From the NCBI RefSeq assembly GCF_000426585.1, contig NZ_AUFQ01000012.1, forward strand, positions 1 to 64,000: 64,000 bases of DNA, in the 5' to 3' direction. The translations under genes were made by a program, and so were the position numbers. This document shows positions 53,745 to 62,043 of this stretch, one piece after another; the stretch's first letter is position 1, and each line of letters starts with the position of its first letter. This DNA comes from Segatella baroniae DSM 16972 = JCM 13447. Lineage in GTDB: Bacteria; Bacteroidota; Bacteroidia; Bacteroidales; Bacteroidaceae. The notes under the pieces are model-generated. The model searched no databases, was not told the origin of the DNA, and worked only from the letters and a program-made list of their open reading frames with translations.

Positions 53745-54122
53745 ATGAAAGGTAAAAAGATGAAGAAGAAAATGATGATGACACTGGTGGCGTTGATGTC
53801 GATGACTATGAGTTTCGCTGCCGACGAGAATGCAAACAACGCCAGCGCAACTGCGGCTTATGATATGACCATCAACTACAACAGCCTTGCATACGCGTTG
53901 AGCCTGTCGGCAGACCAGTTGGAAAGCGTGAAGGACATCCACAAGACATTCTGCGTGGAGATGATGAACGCCGCCAACGCTCCAAAGGAAGAGAAGGCAC
54001 AGCTGGTCGACAAGGCTGTCATCAAGGATTTGAAGTACATGCACTATGTCTTGGACAGCGACCAGTACCGCAAGTATGTCATGTTGCTCAACGCGACGAT
54101 GAACAACCGCGGCTTGAAATAA
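53745..54122 (+). CDS. Small secreted hypothetical protein
   Basis: A 125-residue protein of unknown function (alternative start 53760). A basic Met-rich signal peptide (KKKMMMTLVALMSMTMSFAA) is followed by a helical mature part with LSLSADQLESVKDIHKTFCV and YVLDSDQYRKYVMLLNATMN. The 'L..DQ...Y...LN.T..NR' pattern is reminiscent of small Spy/CpxP-like helical periplasmic proteins, but this is only a resemblance. A strong terminator follows. Confidence 0.7.
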   Translation: MKGKKMKKKMMMTLVALMSMTMSFAADENANNASATAAYDMTINYNSLAYALSLSADQLESVKDIHKTFCVEMMNAANAPKEEKAQLVDKAVIKDLKYMHYVLDSDQYRKYVMLLNATMNNRGLK

Positions 54123-54153
54123 TGAAGATTTAGATAAGAGAGAGAATGTTTTG

Positions 54154-54190
54154 AAGGCTGTGAGTCATTGATTTTGGCTCACGGCCTTTT
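54154..54190 (+). terminator. Rho-independent terminator
   Basis: AAGGCTGTGAG (54154-54164) with CTCACGGCCTT, followed by TTTTCG. Loop of about 13 nt. Confidence 0.85.
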
Positions 54191-54257
54191 TCGTTGCCCC
54201 CTCTCTGCGGCCGCTTCGGCCATCGGGCGACCGCCGCGGTGAAGACATCTGATTTCA

Positions 54258-54411
54258 ACAACAGCCTTTTCTGCGTGTAGAAGCAGTGCTTTGGGCTTGT
54301 CGTCGCTGTGCTTTTGGCTTCTGAAAGCAGTGCTTTTGGCTTGTCATCGCTGCGCTTTGGGCTTCTGAAAGCGGTGCTTTGGGGTGGTCATCGCTGCGCG
54401 AGGTCGAAGCA
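54258..54411. repeat. 22-bp periodic intergenic repeat, locus D (7 copies)
   Basis: Seven units in exact 22-bp phase (54258, 54280, 54302, 54324, 54346, 54368, 54390). Odd and even copies differ (AAGCAGTGCTTTGGGCTTGT versus CGCTGTGCTTTTGGCTTCTG), so a 44-bp higher-order unit is also present. Located between a terminator and the next promoter. Confidence 0.85.
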
Positions 54412-54589
54412 GCGTGCCGGGAATCGGTTGTCAGGGCTTCGCGTGTCGGGCGTATATCGGTGCCCGTGCAGGATTGAAATGCCGGGGATGGGAGCGTCGC
54501 CGTGCGGTTCCGCAGGCGCAAAACAGGCCTTTATGCCCTAATTTGCTCATAAAAAACAGTCAAAAGGACAAGTTGTTCATATTATTTAT

Positions 54590-54597
54590 TAACTTTG
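54590..54597 (+). promoter_or_regulatory. -7 promoter element of M48 lipoprotein gene
   Basis: TAACTTTG, matching TAnnTTTG, 55 bp before the start. Confidence 0.55.
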
Positions 54598-54652
54598 TCT
54601 CACGTTCAACTTATGATAATATATAATATAAGTATTCCTATTTAAATATAAG

Positions 54653-55555
54653 ATGAAGAAAGTCAAGTTCATTTCGTTGATGTTTGCCGCCGCCATCATG
54701 CTGTCGGCATGCGGCACCACTTCGACCGTTCCCATCACGGGGCGCAAACACACCCTGCTGGTGTCCGACGTCGAGGTGCTGAGCCTGAGCAAACAGGAGT
54801 ATGCCAAGTACATGAAGAGCGCCCGACTCTCCGCCAATGCGGCCAACACGGCCATGGTGCAGCGGGTGGGGCGGCGTCTGGCCAATGCCGTCGAGGCCTA
54901 CTTGAAGAGCAACGGCATGGCTTCGGAGGTGCAGAACTTCCAGTGGGAGTTCAATCTTGTGGCCGACAACAACGTCAACGCCTTCTGTATGCCCGGTGGC
55001 AAGATTGTCGTTTACGAAGGATTGCTGCCCGTCACGCAGAACGAAGGCTCGCTGGCTGTCGTCCTGGGGCATGAGATTGCGCATGCTGTGGCCAAGCACA
55101 GTGCCGAGCAAATGTCGAAGAAGATGCGTCAACAGTATGCCACGCAGCTCGGCGGAGCCGTCTTGGGGCAGATGGCCGGGCGGAACACTGCCGCCATTGC
55201 CACAGCCATCGCGCAGCAGGGCTTCAGTTTTGCCAACTTGAAGTATAGCCGTGACGACGAGACCGAAGCCGACCACATGGGACTTGTCTTCGCCGCCATG
55301 GCCGGCTACGACCCCGCCGTGGCCGTTCCGTTCTGGAAACGCATGGCCGCCATGAGCGGAGGCAACCAGAACGACTTGTTCAGCGACCACCCGTCGGACG
55401 CCAAACGCATCGCCGCCATTCAAGCGCTCATGCCCACGGCGGAGCGGTATTACCGGGCTTCGGGCTACGCTTCGCAGTCCATAACCATCAAGGCAGCGCC
55501 CAAACCGACAAGGAAAGCCGTCGGAAAAAGCGGCGGAAGAACTTCCAAGAGATAA
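54653..55555 (+). CDS. M48 family metalloprotease lipoprotein
   Basis: A 300-residue protein. Lipobox MLSAC (C20) followed by GTTSTVPITGRKHTLLVSD, then the zinc motif HEIAH (H140, E141, H144) and the third ligand E in DETEADHMGLVFAA. The C-terminus is basic (KAAPKPTRKAVGKSGGRTSK). Relatives (LoiP/YggG, BepA) act on outer-membrane proteins in the periplasm. It is distinct from the integral-membrane M48 enzyme at 19659. Confidence 0.92.
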   Translation: MKKVKFISLMFAAAIMLSACGTTSTVPITGRKHTLLVSDVEVLSLSKQEYAKYMKSARLSANAANTAMVQRVGRRLANAVEAYLKSNGMASEVQNFQWEFNLVADNNVNAFCMPGGKIVVYEGLLPVTQNEGSLAVVLGHEIAHAVAKHSAEQMSKKMRQQYATQLGGAVLGQMAGRNTAAIATAIAQQGFSFANLKYSRDDETEADHMGLVFAAMAGYDPAVAVPFWKRMAAMSGGNQNDLFSDHPSDAKRIAAIQALMPTAERYYRASGYASQSITIKAAPKPTRKAVGKSGGRTSKR

Positions 55556-55577
55556 CCTTTTACAGCAAGCATAAACT

Positions 55578-56024
55578 ATGATAGCGTATTTGATTTCCCA
55601 TCTTTGGCTCTTGTGGACAGCCGTCGTGTTTGTCTGCCTGATTCTCGAACTTAGTTCGGGCGACTTCTATGTGACCTGTTTTGCCATCGGTGCCGTGGGC
55701 GCGGCTGTCTCCGCTGCCTTCGGTTTGCCGTTCTGGGTCCAGGTGCTGGCATGGGCCTTGTGCTCCGTCTTGAGCATTTGGCTGATTCGTCCCAGGCTTC
55801 TTGGGCGGCTGCATGCCGGCGGTCACGAGCGGCTCAGCAACGCCGACGCCCTGATAGGCCGTGAAGGAACCGTCGTCGAGCCTGTCGAAGCCGGCGGATT
55901 CGGCTATGTGCAGGTGGACGGCGACGTCTGGAAAGCCGTCACCGCCGGCCCCACCATCGGCAAAGGTGAAAAAGTAAGAATTGTTTCCCGCGACAGTATC
56001 GTCATGACTGTCGTCCATGTTTAA
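55578..56024 (+). CDS. NfeD-like membrane protein
   Basis: A 148-residue protein with two to three N-terminal membrane segments (LWTAVVFVCLILELSSGDFY; VLAWALCSVLSIWLI) and a C-terminal OB-fold (ALIGREGTVVEPVEAGGFGY, VQVDGDVWKAV). This is the short NfeD1b-like type without a protease domain. It pairs with the stomatin-like gene that follows, as in E. coli qmcA-ybbK. Confidence 0.92.
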   Translation: MIAYLISHLWLLWTAVVFVCLILELSSGDFYVTCFAIGAVGAAVSAAFGLPFWVQVLAWALCSVLSIWLIRPRLLGRLHAGGHERLSNADALIGREGTVVEPVEAGGFGYVQVDGDVWKAVTAGPTIGKGEKVRIVSRDSIVMTVVHV

Positions 56025-56111
56025 CCCATGTCGGGTCTTCGGCCCCGCAGCGGCTGCCCCGTGTGGCCGTTCCGGTTGAAGACTTGGCTTCTAATCCACC
56101 AACCAACCCTT

Positions 56112-57086
56112 ATGGATATCGTAACTTATGTACTTATCGCCCTGGTTCTCTTGGCCCTCATCTTTGTCAAGAAGACCGTCGTTATCATCCCGCAGAGTGA
56201 GACGAAGATTATCGAACGTCTTGGAAAGTATTACGCCACGCTCTCACCGGGTATCAACCTGATCATTCCGTTCATCGACCGTGCCAAGGAAATCGTGTCG
56301 ATGCGCGGCGGCCGCTATGTTTATACGAGCAACATCGACCTGCGTGAGCAAGTGTACGACTTCGATCGGCAGAATGTCATCACCAAGGATAACATCCAAA
56401 TGCAGATAAACGCGCTGCTCTACTTCCAGATTGTAGACCCATTCAAGGCCGTCTATGAAATCAACAACTTGCCCAATGCCATCGAGAAACTGACGCAGAC
56501 GACATTGCGAAACATCATCGGCGAGATGGAACTCGACCAGACGCTGACCAGCCGCGACGTGATCAACACGAAACTGCGGGCCGTTCTCGATGACGCCACC
56601 AACAAATGGGGAATCAAGGTGAACCGTGTTGAACTGCAGGACATCACTCCTCCGGAGAGTGTGCTCAGCGCCATGGAGAAGCAAATGCAGGCCGAGCGCA
56701 ACAAGCGGGCCACCATCCTGACGAGCGAAGGCCAGAAGCAGAGTGTCATTCTTCAGTCCGAAGGCGAGAAGACATCCACCATCAACCGTGCCGAAGCTAC
56801 CAAACAGCAGGCCATTCTCTATGCCGAGGGCGAGGCCACGGCACGCATTCGCAAGGCCGAGGCTGAAGCGATTGCCATCCAAAAGATTACCGATGCGGTG
56901 GGCGCAAGCACCAATCCGGCCAACTATCTCTTGGCGCAGAAATACATACAGATGATGCAGGAGGTGGCCGAAGGCGACCGCACGAAGGTCGTCTACCTGC
57001 CTTATGAAGCCACCAACCTGCTCGGAAGTATTGGCGGAATCAAGGAACTCTTTCATGATTCCGAAGCCAAACCGAAGGTAAAGTAG
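56112..57086 (+). CDS. SPFH/band 7 (stomatin-like) protein
   Basis: A 324-residue protein from the ATG at 56112 (MDIVTYVLIALVLLALIFVK), which puts the membrane anchor at the N-terminus. The upstream frame is rejected. The SPFH domain (IIERLGKYYATLSPGINLII to about residue 190) is followed by a coiled-coil rich in Ala/Glu (EAEAIAIQKITDAVGASTNP). It forms membrane microdomain scaffolds, QmcA type, with the NfeD partner. Confidence 0.93.
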   Translation: MDIVTYVLIALVLLALIFVKKTVVIIPQSETKIIERLGKYYATLSPGINLIIPFIDRAKEIVSMRGGRYVYTSNIDLREQVYDFDRQNVITKDNIQMQINALLYFQIVDPFKAVYEINNLPNAIEKLTQTTLRNIIGEMELDQTLTSRDVINTKLRAVLDDATNKWGIKVNRVELQDITPPESVLSAMEKQMQAERNKRATILTSEGQKQSVILQSEGEKTSTINRAEATKQQAILYAEGEATARIRKAEAEAIAIQKITDAVGASTNPANYLLAQKYIQMMQEVAEGDRTKVVYLPYEATNLLGSIGGIKELFHDSEAKPKVK

Positions 57087-57114
57087 GCCGTTGGGCGTTT
57101 TTAAACAAAACAAA

Positions 57115-57147
57115 GAAGGTTCAGTTCGCCATCGGACTGAACCTTCT
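57115..57147. terminator. Bidirectional terminator
   Basis: GAAGGTTCAGT and ACTGAACCTTC form a perfect stem between the convergent stomatin-like and OmpA-like genes, with T-rich and A-rich flanks. Confidence 0.85.
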
Positions 57148-57180
57148 TCCGTATATTCAAGACTTTTACAAAGCCTCGTT

Positions 57181-58032
57181 TCATTTGTCTTCGGGTGCTT
57201 TGTCGATCAAGTCCATGAACTGGTCGAGCTTCGGCGTGATGATGATTTGCGTGCGGCGGTTGCGCTGTTTGCCCACTTCCGTGTCGTTGCTGGCCACCGG
57301 GTTGTATTCTCCACGGCCGCCGGCGGTCAGTCGTTTCGGGTTCACGCCATAGCGGTTTTGCAGATACTGCACCACGCTTGAGGCGCGCAGGGCCGACAAG
57401 TCCCAGTTGTTGCGGATGTTCTTCATGCTGGCGGCGGTGCTGTTCACCGGCACGTTGTCCGTATTGCCCTCGATCAGAACGTCGTAATCCTTGTAGTCCA
57501 TGATGATTTTGGCAATCTTGCTCAGTGTTTCCTCGGCGCGGTCGTTGATTTCGTAGCTGCCACTCTTGTAGAGCATGTTGTCTGCCAGTGAGATGTAGAC
57601 CACTCCTTTCAGCACTTGTACGTCCACTTCCTTCAACTCTTCCTTGCTCAACGAGCGGGTCAGGTTGTTCGTGAGCACCATGTTGAGCGAGTCGCTCTTG
57701 CTCTTCACCTCCACCAGATGGCGGATATACTGGTTGCTCTCATTGATTTGGTCCACCAGTTTCGAGATGTTGATGTTGTTGGAGTTGGCATTGTTCAAGC
57801 TCTTGTCCAGCGAATTTTGCAGTTGCGCGTAGTCTTTCTTCTGCTGTGCCAGCTGCTCTTCCAGGCTGGCCACGCGCGCTTTCGATGCTGCCAGTTCCTC
57901 TTTCGCGTTCTGGTAGTTGCTTGTCAGTTCTCTGTTTTCCGTCTGGCAATTCAGCAATTCCTTCTTGCTGGCGCAGCTGCTTGCGAGCAATACGCTGGCC
58001 AGCGTCATGACAAAGATAACGTTTCTCTTCAT
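57181..58032 (-). CDS. OmpA family lipoprotein with coiled coil
   Basis: A 283-residue protein. The lipobox ends LASSC (C20). Residues about 35-120 are coiled coil (EELAASKARVASLEEQLAQQ). The C-terminal OmpA domain (about 150-270) has VLIEGNTDNVPVN, NWDLSALRASSVVQYL and RRTQIIITPKLDQF, the peptidoglycan-binding pattern. It tethers the outer membrane to the wall. Confidence 0.93.
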   Translation of the reverse strand: MKRNVIFVMTLASVLLASSCASKKELLNCQTENRELTSNYQNAKEELAASKARVASLEEQLAQQKKDYAQLQNSLDKSLNNANSNNINISKLVDQINESNQYIRHLVEVKSKSDSLNMVLTNNLTRSLSKEELKEVDVQVLKGVVYISLADNMLYKSGSYEINDRAEETLSKIAKIIMDYKDYDVLIEGNTDNVPVNSTAASMKNIRNNWDLSALRASSVVQYLQNRYGVNPKRLTAGGRGEYNPVASNDTEVGKQRNRRTQIIITPKLDQFMDLIDKAPEDK

Positions 58033-58240
58033 ATTCTTCTGTTTTTAGTTAATCATATTCGTGCCGGTCTGCGGGCCATGCGTGGCCGTTGGCAGGCCGT
58101 CATGTGCTTGCAAATATATAATAGAAGACAGGGTTTGCGCTTCAAAAGTTTAACGGTTTAGCTTATTTTAACCGCAAGGGGCTTAAATTCAAGTTATTTG
58201 ACGTTTTTCCGCCTGCTCCGGAAGCAGCTCCCGCCCGCGG

Positions 58241-58258
58241 TTCCGCAGTTCTGCGGAA
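58241..58258. promoter_or_regulatory. Palindrome upstream of copZ-copA
   Basis: TTCCGCAG-TT-CTGCGGAA, 8-bp arms with a 2-bp centre, about 50 bp upstream of the copZ -7 element. It could be an operator for a metal-responsive regulator. No regulator gene is adjacent. Confidence 0.4.
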
Positions 58259-58309
58259 TCATGTAATATTCATCCATAATTATATAATATATAAAATGGG
58301 TATAAGGCG

Positions 58310-58317
58310 TATCTTTG
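58310..58317 (+). promoter_or_regulatory. -7 promoter element of copZ-copA
   Basis: TATCTTTGCAAC, perfect match, 33 bp before the copZ ATG. Confidence 0.6.
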
Positions 58318-58349
58318 CAACAGTTCAATCAATAATAGGAGACAAACAA

Positions 58350-58556
58350 ATGAAACAGACTTTCACAGTATCGGGTATGAAGTGCACACATTGTAAGGCC
58401 AATGTGGAAAACGCAATCAAGGGTGTCGACGGTGTCGTTGCTGCCGAAGCCGACTTGAACGAGGCCAATGTAACGGTCGATTTCGAGGCTCCCGCAACCC
58501 CCGAAGCCATCCAAGCGGCCGTCAATGGAGCCGGCCGCTACGAGCTTTCTTTGTGA
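58350..58556 (+). CDS. copZ: Copper chaperone-like HMA protein
   Basis: A 68-residue single heavy-metal-associated domain. MKQTFTVSGMKCTHCKANVE holds the metal pair C12 and C15. It starts 10 bp upstream of the P-type ATPase, so it likely delivers Cu(I) to that pump. The ATG at 58350 is chosen because it gives the exact domain start. The upstream in-frame start lies before the promoter. Confidence 0.92.
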   Translation: MKQTFTVSGMKCTHCKANVENAIKGVDGVVAAEADLNEANVTVDFEAPATPEAIQAAVNGAGRYELSL

Positions 58557-58566
58557 AGGAGGGCGC

Positions 58567-60486
58567 ATGAAACAGACGATTCCCGTCGTTGGCATGGCGT
58601 GTTCGGCATGCTCTGCCAACGTTGAACGCAAACTCAACTCGCTCCATGGCGTCACGGAGGCCTCTGTCAGCCTGCCGGGGCGCAGCGCGTTGGTCGATTT
58701 CGATGCAGATGTCATCAGCCTGGAGCAGCTGAAGAAAGCCGTCAACGATATCGGCTACGACCTGATTGTCGACGCGAACGAGTCGGTGGAGGCCATCGAG
58801 AAGCGCGAGTTCGGCCTGCTGCGTCGCAAGACTCTCTTGTCTTGGATGTTCTCATTGCTGGTGATGGCCATTTCCATGGGCTGGCTGGGAATCACCAACA
58901 AGAGTACGGCCAACCAGCTGGCGCTCATCGTTTCGGTGGCCAACCTGCTTTATTGCGGTCGCGGTTTCTACGTGTCGGCGGCCAAGCAGTTGCGCCATGG
59001 CGCGGCCAACATGGACACGTTGGTGGCCCTGTCGACAGCTGTGGCTTTCCTGTTCAGCGCTTTCAACACCTTTTGGGGCGAACAAGTGTGGGGCAGCCGC
59101 GGCATGGAATGGCACACCTATTTCGACGCTTCGGTCATGATCATCACCTTTGTGCTGACCGGTCGCTTGCTTGAAGAGAAGGCGAAGGACGGCACCGCGT
59201 CGAGCATACGCCAGCTGATGGGGCTTCAACCCAAGACTGCCCGCCTCGTGGACGGCGACAAGTTGGAGGACGTTCCCATCTCGACCATCGAGAAAGGCGA
59301 CGTGCTGGAAGTGTGGGCAGGCGAGAAGATACCCGTAGACGGTGAGGTGACATGGGCCGAAAGCTTCATGACGGCCGACGCGGCCTACGTAGACGAGAGC
59401 ATGATCTCGGGCGAACCGTCGCCCGTGGCCAAGCGGAAAGGCAGCCGGGTGTTGGCCGGTACCATTCCGAGCCAGGGCAAACTGCGCATGAAGGCCAGGC
59501 AGATAGGGGAGGAAACGGCCCTGGCCCACATCATCCGCATGGTGCAGCAGGCCCAGAGTTCCAAGGCTCCCGTGCAGCGTGTCATCGACAAGGCGGCAAT
59601 CGTTTTCGTGCCCGTGGTGGCCGGAATATCATTGATGACGTTCCTTGCCTGGTGGATTCTCGGCGGAAACGCCGCGTTGCCCCAGGGCGTTTTGAGCGCG
59701 ATCGCCGTATTGGTCATCGCCTGTCCATGCGCCATGGGCCTGGCCACGCCCACCGCTTTGATGGTGGGTATCGGCAAGGCGGCCGAGAAACAGGTGCTCA
59801 TCAAGGACGCATCTGCGCTCGAAAGGCTGCGGAAAGTGAACGCCATCGTCATCGACAAGACCGGAACGCTGACCATTCCCAATCAGAACATCGACTTCAC
59901 GAAGGCCGACGAGCTGCCGCTGGACGAGCGCGAGACGCTGAAACCGAACGCGCGGGCCGTGATGGAGCGGTTGCAGAAGGCAGGTGTCGAGGTCTACATG
60001 ATGAGCGGCGACAAGGAAGAAGCTGCACGGTATTGGGCCGAAAAGGCAGGTATCAGGCATTACCGCAGCAAGGCGCTGCCCCAGGACAAGGAGCAACTCG
60101 TCAGGCAGTTGCAGGCCGAAGGCAAAGTGGTGGCCATGATCGGCGACGGTATCAACGACACCCAGGCCCTGGCTTTGGCCGATGTGAGCATGGCCATGGG
60201 CCGCGGCACCGACGTCGCCATGGACGTAGCGCAAGTCACTTTGATGGGCGACGACCTGCAAAGTGTGGCCGACGCCGTGGCATTGAGCCGCCATACGGTC
60301 CGGATGATCTGGCAAAACCTCTTCTGGGCGTTCATCTACAATATCGTATGTATTCCCCTGGCAGCCGGTGTTCTCTACCTTTTCGGCATTGATTTTCAAA
60401 TCTCTCCCATGTGGGCCTCGGCGCTGATGGCCTTCTCCAGCCTGTCGGTGGTGCTCAATTCCATGCGCCTCAAGTTCATGAAATGA
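58567..60486 (+). CDS. copA: P1B-type copper-transporting ATPase lacking a normal N-domain
   Basis: A 639-residue pump. One HMA domain (GMACSACSANVE, C12/C15), the CPC motif (VIACPCAMGLATPTAL), phosphorylation D430 in DKTGTLT, hinge GDGIND (D527), and the Cu(I) signatures YNIVCIPLA and MAFSSLSVVLNSMR are intact. Between D430 and SGDK (D482) there are only about 50 residues instead of roughly 120, and no HP motif, so most of the ATP-binding N-domain is missing. The reading frame is unbroken. Cu(I) export is inferred. How it binds ATP is unclear. Confidence 0.92.
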   Translation: MKQTIPVVGMACSACSANVERKLNSLHGVTEASVSLPGRSALVDFDADVISLEQLKKAVNDIGYDLIVDANESVEAIEKREFGLLRRKTLLSWMFSLLVMAISMGWLGITNKSTANQLALIVSVANLLYCGRGFYVSAAKQLRHGAANMDTLVALSTAVAFLFSAFNTFWGEQVWGSRGMEWHTYFDASVMIITFVLTGRLLEEKAKDGTASSIRQLMGLQPKTARLVDGDKLEDVPISTIEKGDVLEVWAGEKIPVDGEVTWAESFMTADAAYVDESMISGEPSPVAKRKGSRVLAGTIPSQGKLRMKARQIGEETALAHIIRMVQQAQSSKAPVQRVIDKAAIVFVPVVAGISLMTFLAWWILGGNAALPQGVLSAIAVLVIACPCAMGLATPTALMVGIGKAAEKQVLIKDASALERLRKVNAIVIDKTGTLTIPNQNIDFTKADELPLDERETLKPNARAVMERLQKAGVEVYMMSGDKEEAARYWAEKAGIRHYRSKALPQDKEQLVRQLQAEGKVVAMIGDGINDTQALALADVSMAMGRGTDVAMDVAQVTLMGDDLQSVADAVALSRHTVRMIWQNLFWAFIYNIVCIPLAAGVLYLFGIDFQISPMWASALMAFSSLSVVLNSMRLKFMK

Positions 60487-60490
60487 CAGC

Positions 60491-60550
60491 AAAAAGGAGA
60501 TAAAGACAGCTTGACAGCTTGGCTTTATCTCCTTTTTGTCAGTTCAATCT
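60491..60550 (+). terminator. copA terminator
   Basis: AAAAAGGAGATAAAG (60491-60505) and its exact complement (60533-60547) form a 15-bp stem with T-rich end. It may work in both directions. Confidence 0.88.
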
Positions 60551-60575
60551 CCGCCTTCGGCTTCAAAAACGTCCG

Positions 60576-61109
60576 TCACCTGGCGGGGCGGACGGGCTCA
60601 ACTGAAACACTTTTCTGCATGTCGGCCTCGGCGCCGGCCTTGTCTCCGACGCGCATGAGCAACTCCCCGCGCAGCCGGTAGAGGTCGGCGGCCTGCGGAT
60701 AGGCCGTGTCTTGCCCTTCAAGCAGCATGATGGCTTTGGTGCTCATGGCGATGGCGTTGATGACATCGTGCTGGGCTTGGCAGGCCTCCGCGTAGAGATG
60801 GTGGGCACGGAGCAGGCTGCTGTCCACGACGACGGCCCGCTCGCAGGCGTCCTGCATGGCCACGTAGTCCTTCAGTTGGCAGGCGATTTCGGCCATGCGG
60901 ATCAGCAGTGCCGTGTCTTCGGGCGACTCGTCTACCTGTTGTTGCAGCCTGTTGAATGCGTCGAGCAGCGAGGCTGACGGTTCGTCGGGCTGCGCCGGTT
61001 CTTCGTCGGCAGGCCCTTGCGCCCCGAAAGTAGGCCTTTCCTCTTCCACGACGGCCGCTTCCGCCCCCGTCTTCTCTTTCTTCTTGAAAAGATTGCTGAA
61101 CAGTTTCAT
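60576..61109 (-). CDS. TPR-like repeat protein
   Basis: A 177-residue cytoplasmic protein. A basic start (MKLFSNLFKKKEKTG) and an acidic/Pro linker lead to helical repeats of tetratricopeptide character (ALLIRMAEIACQLKDYVAMQ; AHHLYAEACQAQHDVINAIA; ADLYRLRGELLMRVGDKAGA). Likely a protein-binding scaffold. It starts 4 bp after the stop of the gene upstream (61114-61701), so they are co-transcribed. Partner unknown. Confidence 0.8.
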   Translation of the reverse strand: MKLFSNLFKKKEKTGAEAAVVEEERPTFGAQGPADEEPAQPDEPSASLLDAFNRLQQQVDESPEDTALLIRMAEIACQLKDYVAMQDACERAVVVDSSLLRAHHLYAEACQAQHDVINAIAMSTKAIMLLEGQDTAYPQAADLYRLRGELLMRVGDKAGAEADMQKSVSVEPVRPAR

Positions 61110-61113
61110 CCGT

Positions 61114-61701
61114 CTATTGCTCCAGTTTGCCCAATACGGATGAGGGAATGGCGTCCACCCGCTTCAGTTGCGGATATTCGCGGGCGTTCACATACTCCTG
61201 TCCCGGCTCCCTTTCGGCCTCGAACAGGTAGCTGGCGTTCAGGTAGGCGTCGTCTCCATCCTTGGCCAGAATGTAGACGTATGCCCGCCGTTTGTAGCCC
61301 GTTATTTTCTTCTTGTGTATGGCATAGTGGTTCCAGTCCTCCTGCGGCACGACCGAAGTGACGATTTCGGCCTTGGGATACTTCTTGAGGAACTCGGTGC
61401 GGGCCGCCGTTTCCAGTCGGGCCGCTTCCTCGCGGTCGACCATGAGGTCCTTCTTGTAGACAGGCATGTATTTCACGCCGTCTATGGTGATGAGCGTCTT
61501 GTCCACTTCCGATTGTTCCAAGCCGATGGCTTCGCCAATGCGCTGGCCCGTATAGGACACCTGTTTCTTGGTCTTCTTGAAGAAATCGGACACGCGTTTG
61601 GCTATGGGACGCTGGGGCGTGGTGGTCTTTTTCTGTGCCGAGAGGGGCAGAACAGCCATGACCAACAGGCTGGCAATCAGTTTCTTTTTCATCATGTTCA
61701 T
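61114..61701 (-). CDS. Secreted hypothetical protein
   Basis: A 195-residue protein of unknown function (starts at 61695 or 61692 also possible). The signal peptide runs to LPLSAQ. The mature part is basic at first (KKTTTPQRPIAKRVSDFFKK), then contains VDKTLITIDGVKYMPVYKKD and a mixed alpha/beta region (YAIHKKKITGYKRRAYVYIL). Not recognised. It is transcribed with the TPR gene. Confidence 0.7.
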   Translation of the reverse strand: MNMMKKKLIASLLVMAVLPLSAQKKTTTPQRPIAKRVSDFFKKTKKQVSYTGQRIGEAIGLEQSEVDKTLITIDGVKYMPVYKKDLMVDREEAARLETAARTEFLKKYPKAEIVTSVVPQEDWNHYAIHKKKITGYKRRAYVYILAKDGDDAYLNASYLFEAEREPGQEYVNAREYPQLKRVDAIPSSVLGKLEQ

Positions 61702-61770
61702 TCTTGATAGGGTTTTACTTGCAGCAAGTCGCCAATCGTGTTCGGGACACGGGCCCACGATGGCTTTCTG

Positions 61771-61880
61771 AAAGCAGCCCTTTTGCACGGCGAAAGCAGT
61801 CCTTTTGTTTTCCGAAAGCAGTCCTTTGAGCGTGTCAAAGCAGTGCTTTTAGCGGCTGAAAAGGCTGCTTTTGCAAAACA
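61771..61880. repeat. 22-bp periodic intergenic repeat, locus E (5 copies)
   Basis: Units start at 61771, 61793, 61815, 61837 and 61859, exactly 22 bp apart. The first is AAAGCAGCCCTTTTGCACGG + CG. The core AAAGCAG(C/T)(C/G)CTTTTG is near-palindromic, and the last copy is inverted (AAAAGGCTGCTTTTG). It lies between divergent genes. Confidence 0.85.
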
Positions 61881-62008
61881 GCCGTTGGGCCATCGGCCGC
61901 CGTCGTCGGCAAAATGCGGGCAACTTGCTAAATATCAGTAATTTAATACAACGCTGGCAAAAATAACATAAAAAGGTTAACGTCCAAAATAAATTCAAGT
62001 TATTTAAT

Positions 62009-62016
62009 TAACTTTG
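62009..62016 (+). promoter_or_regulatory. -7 promoter element
   Basis: TAACTTTGCAAC, matching TAnnTTTG, 28 bp before the following outer-membrane-like gene. Confidence 0.55.
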
Positions 62017-62043
62017 CAACACAGTAAAAGTTGAAAGCAACGT

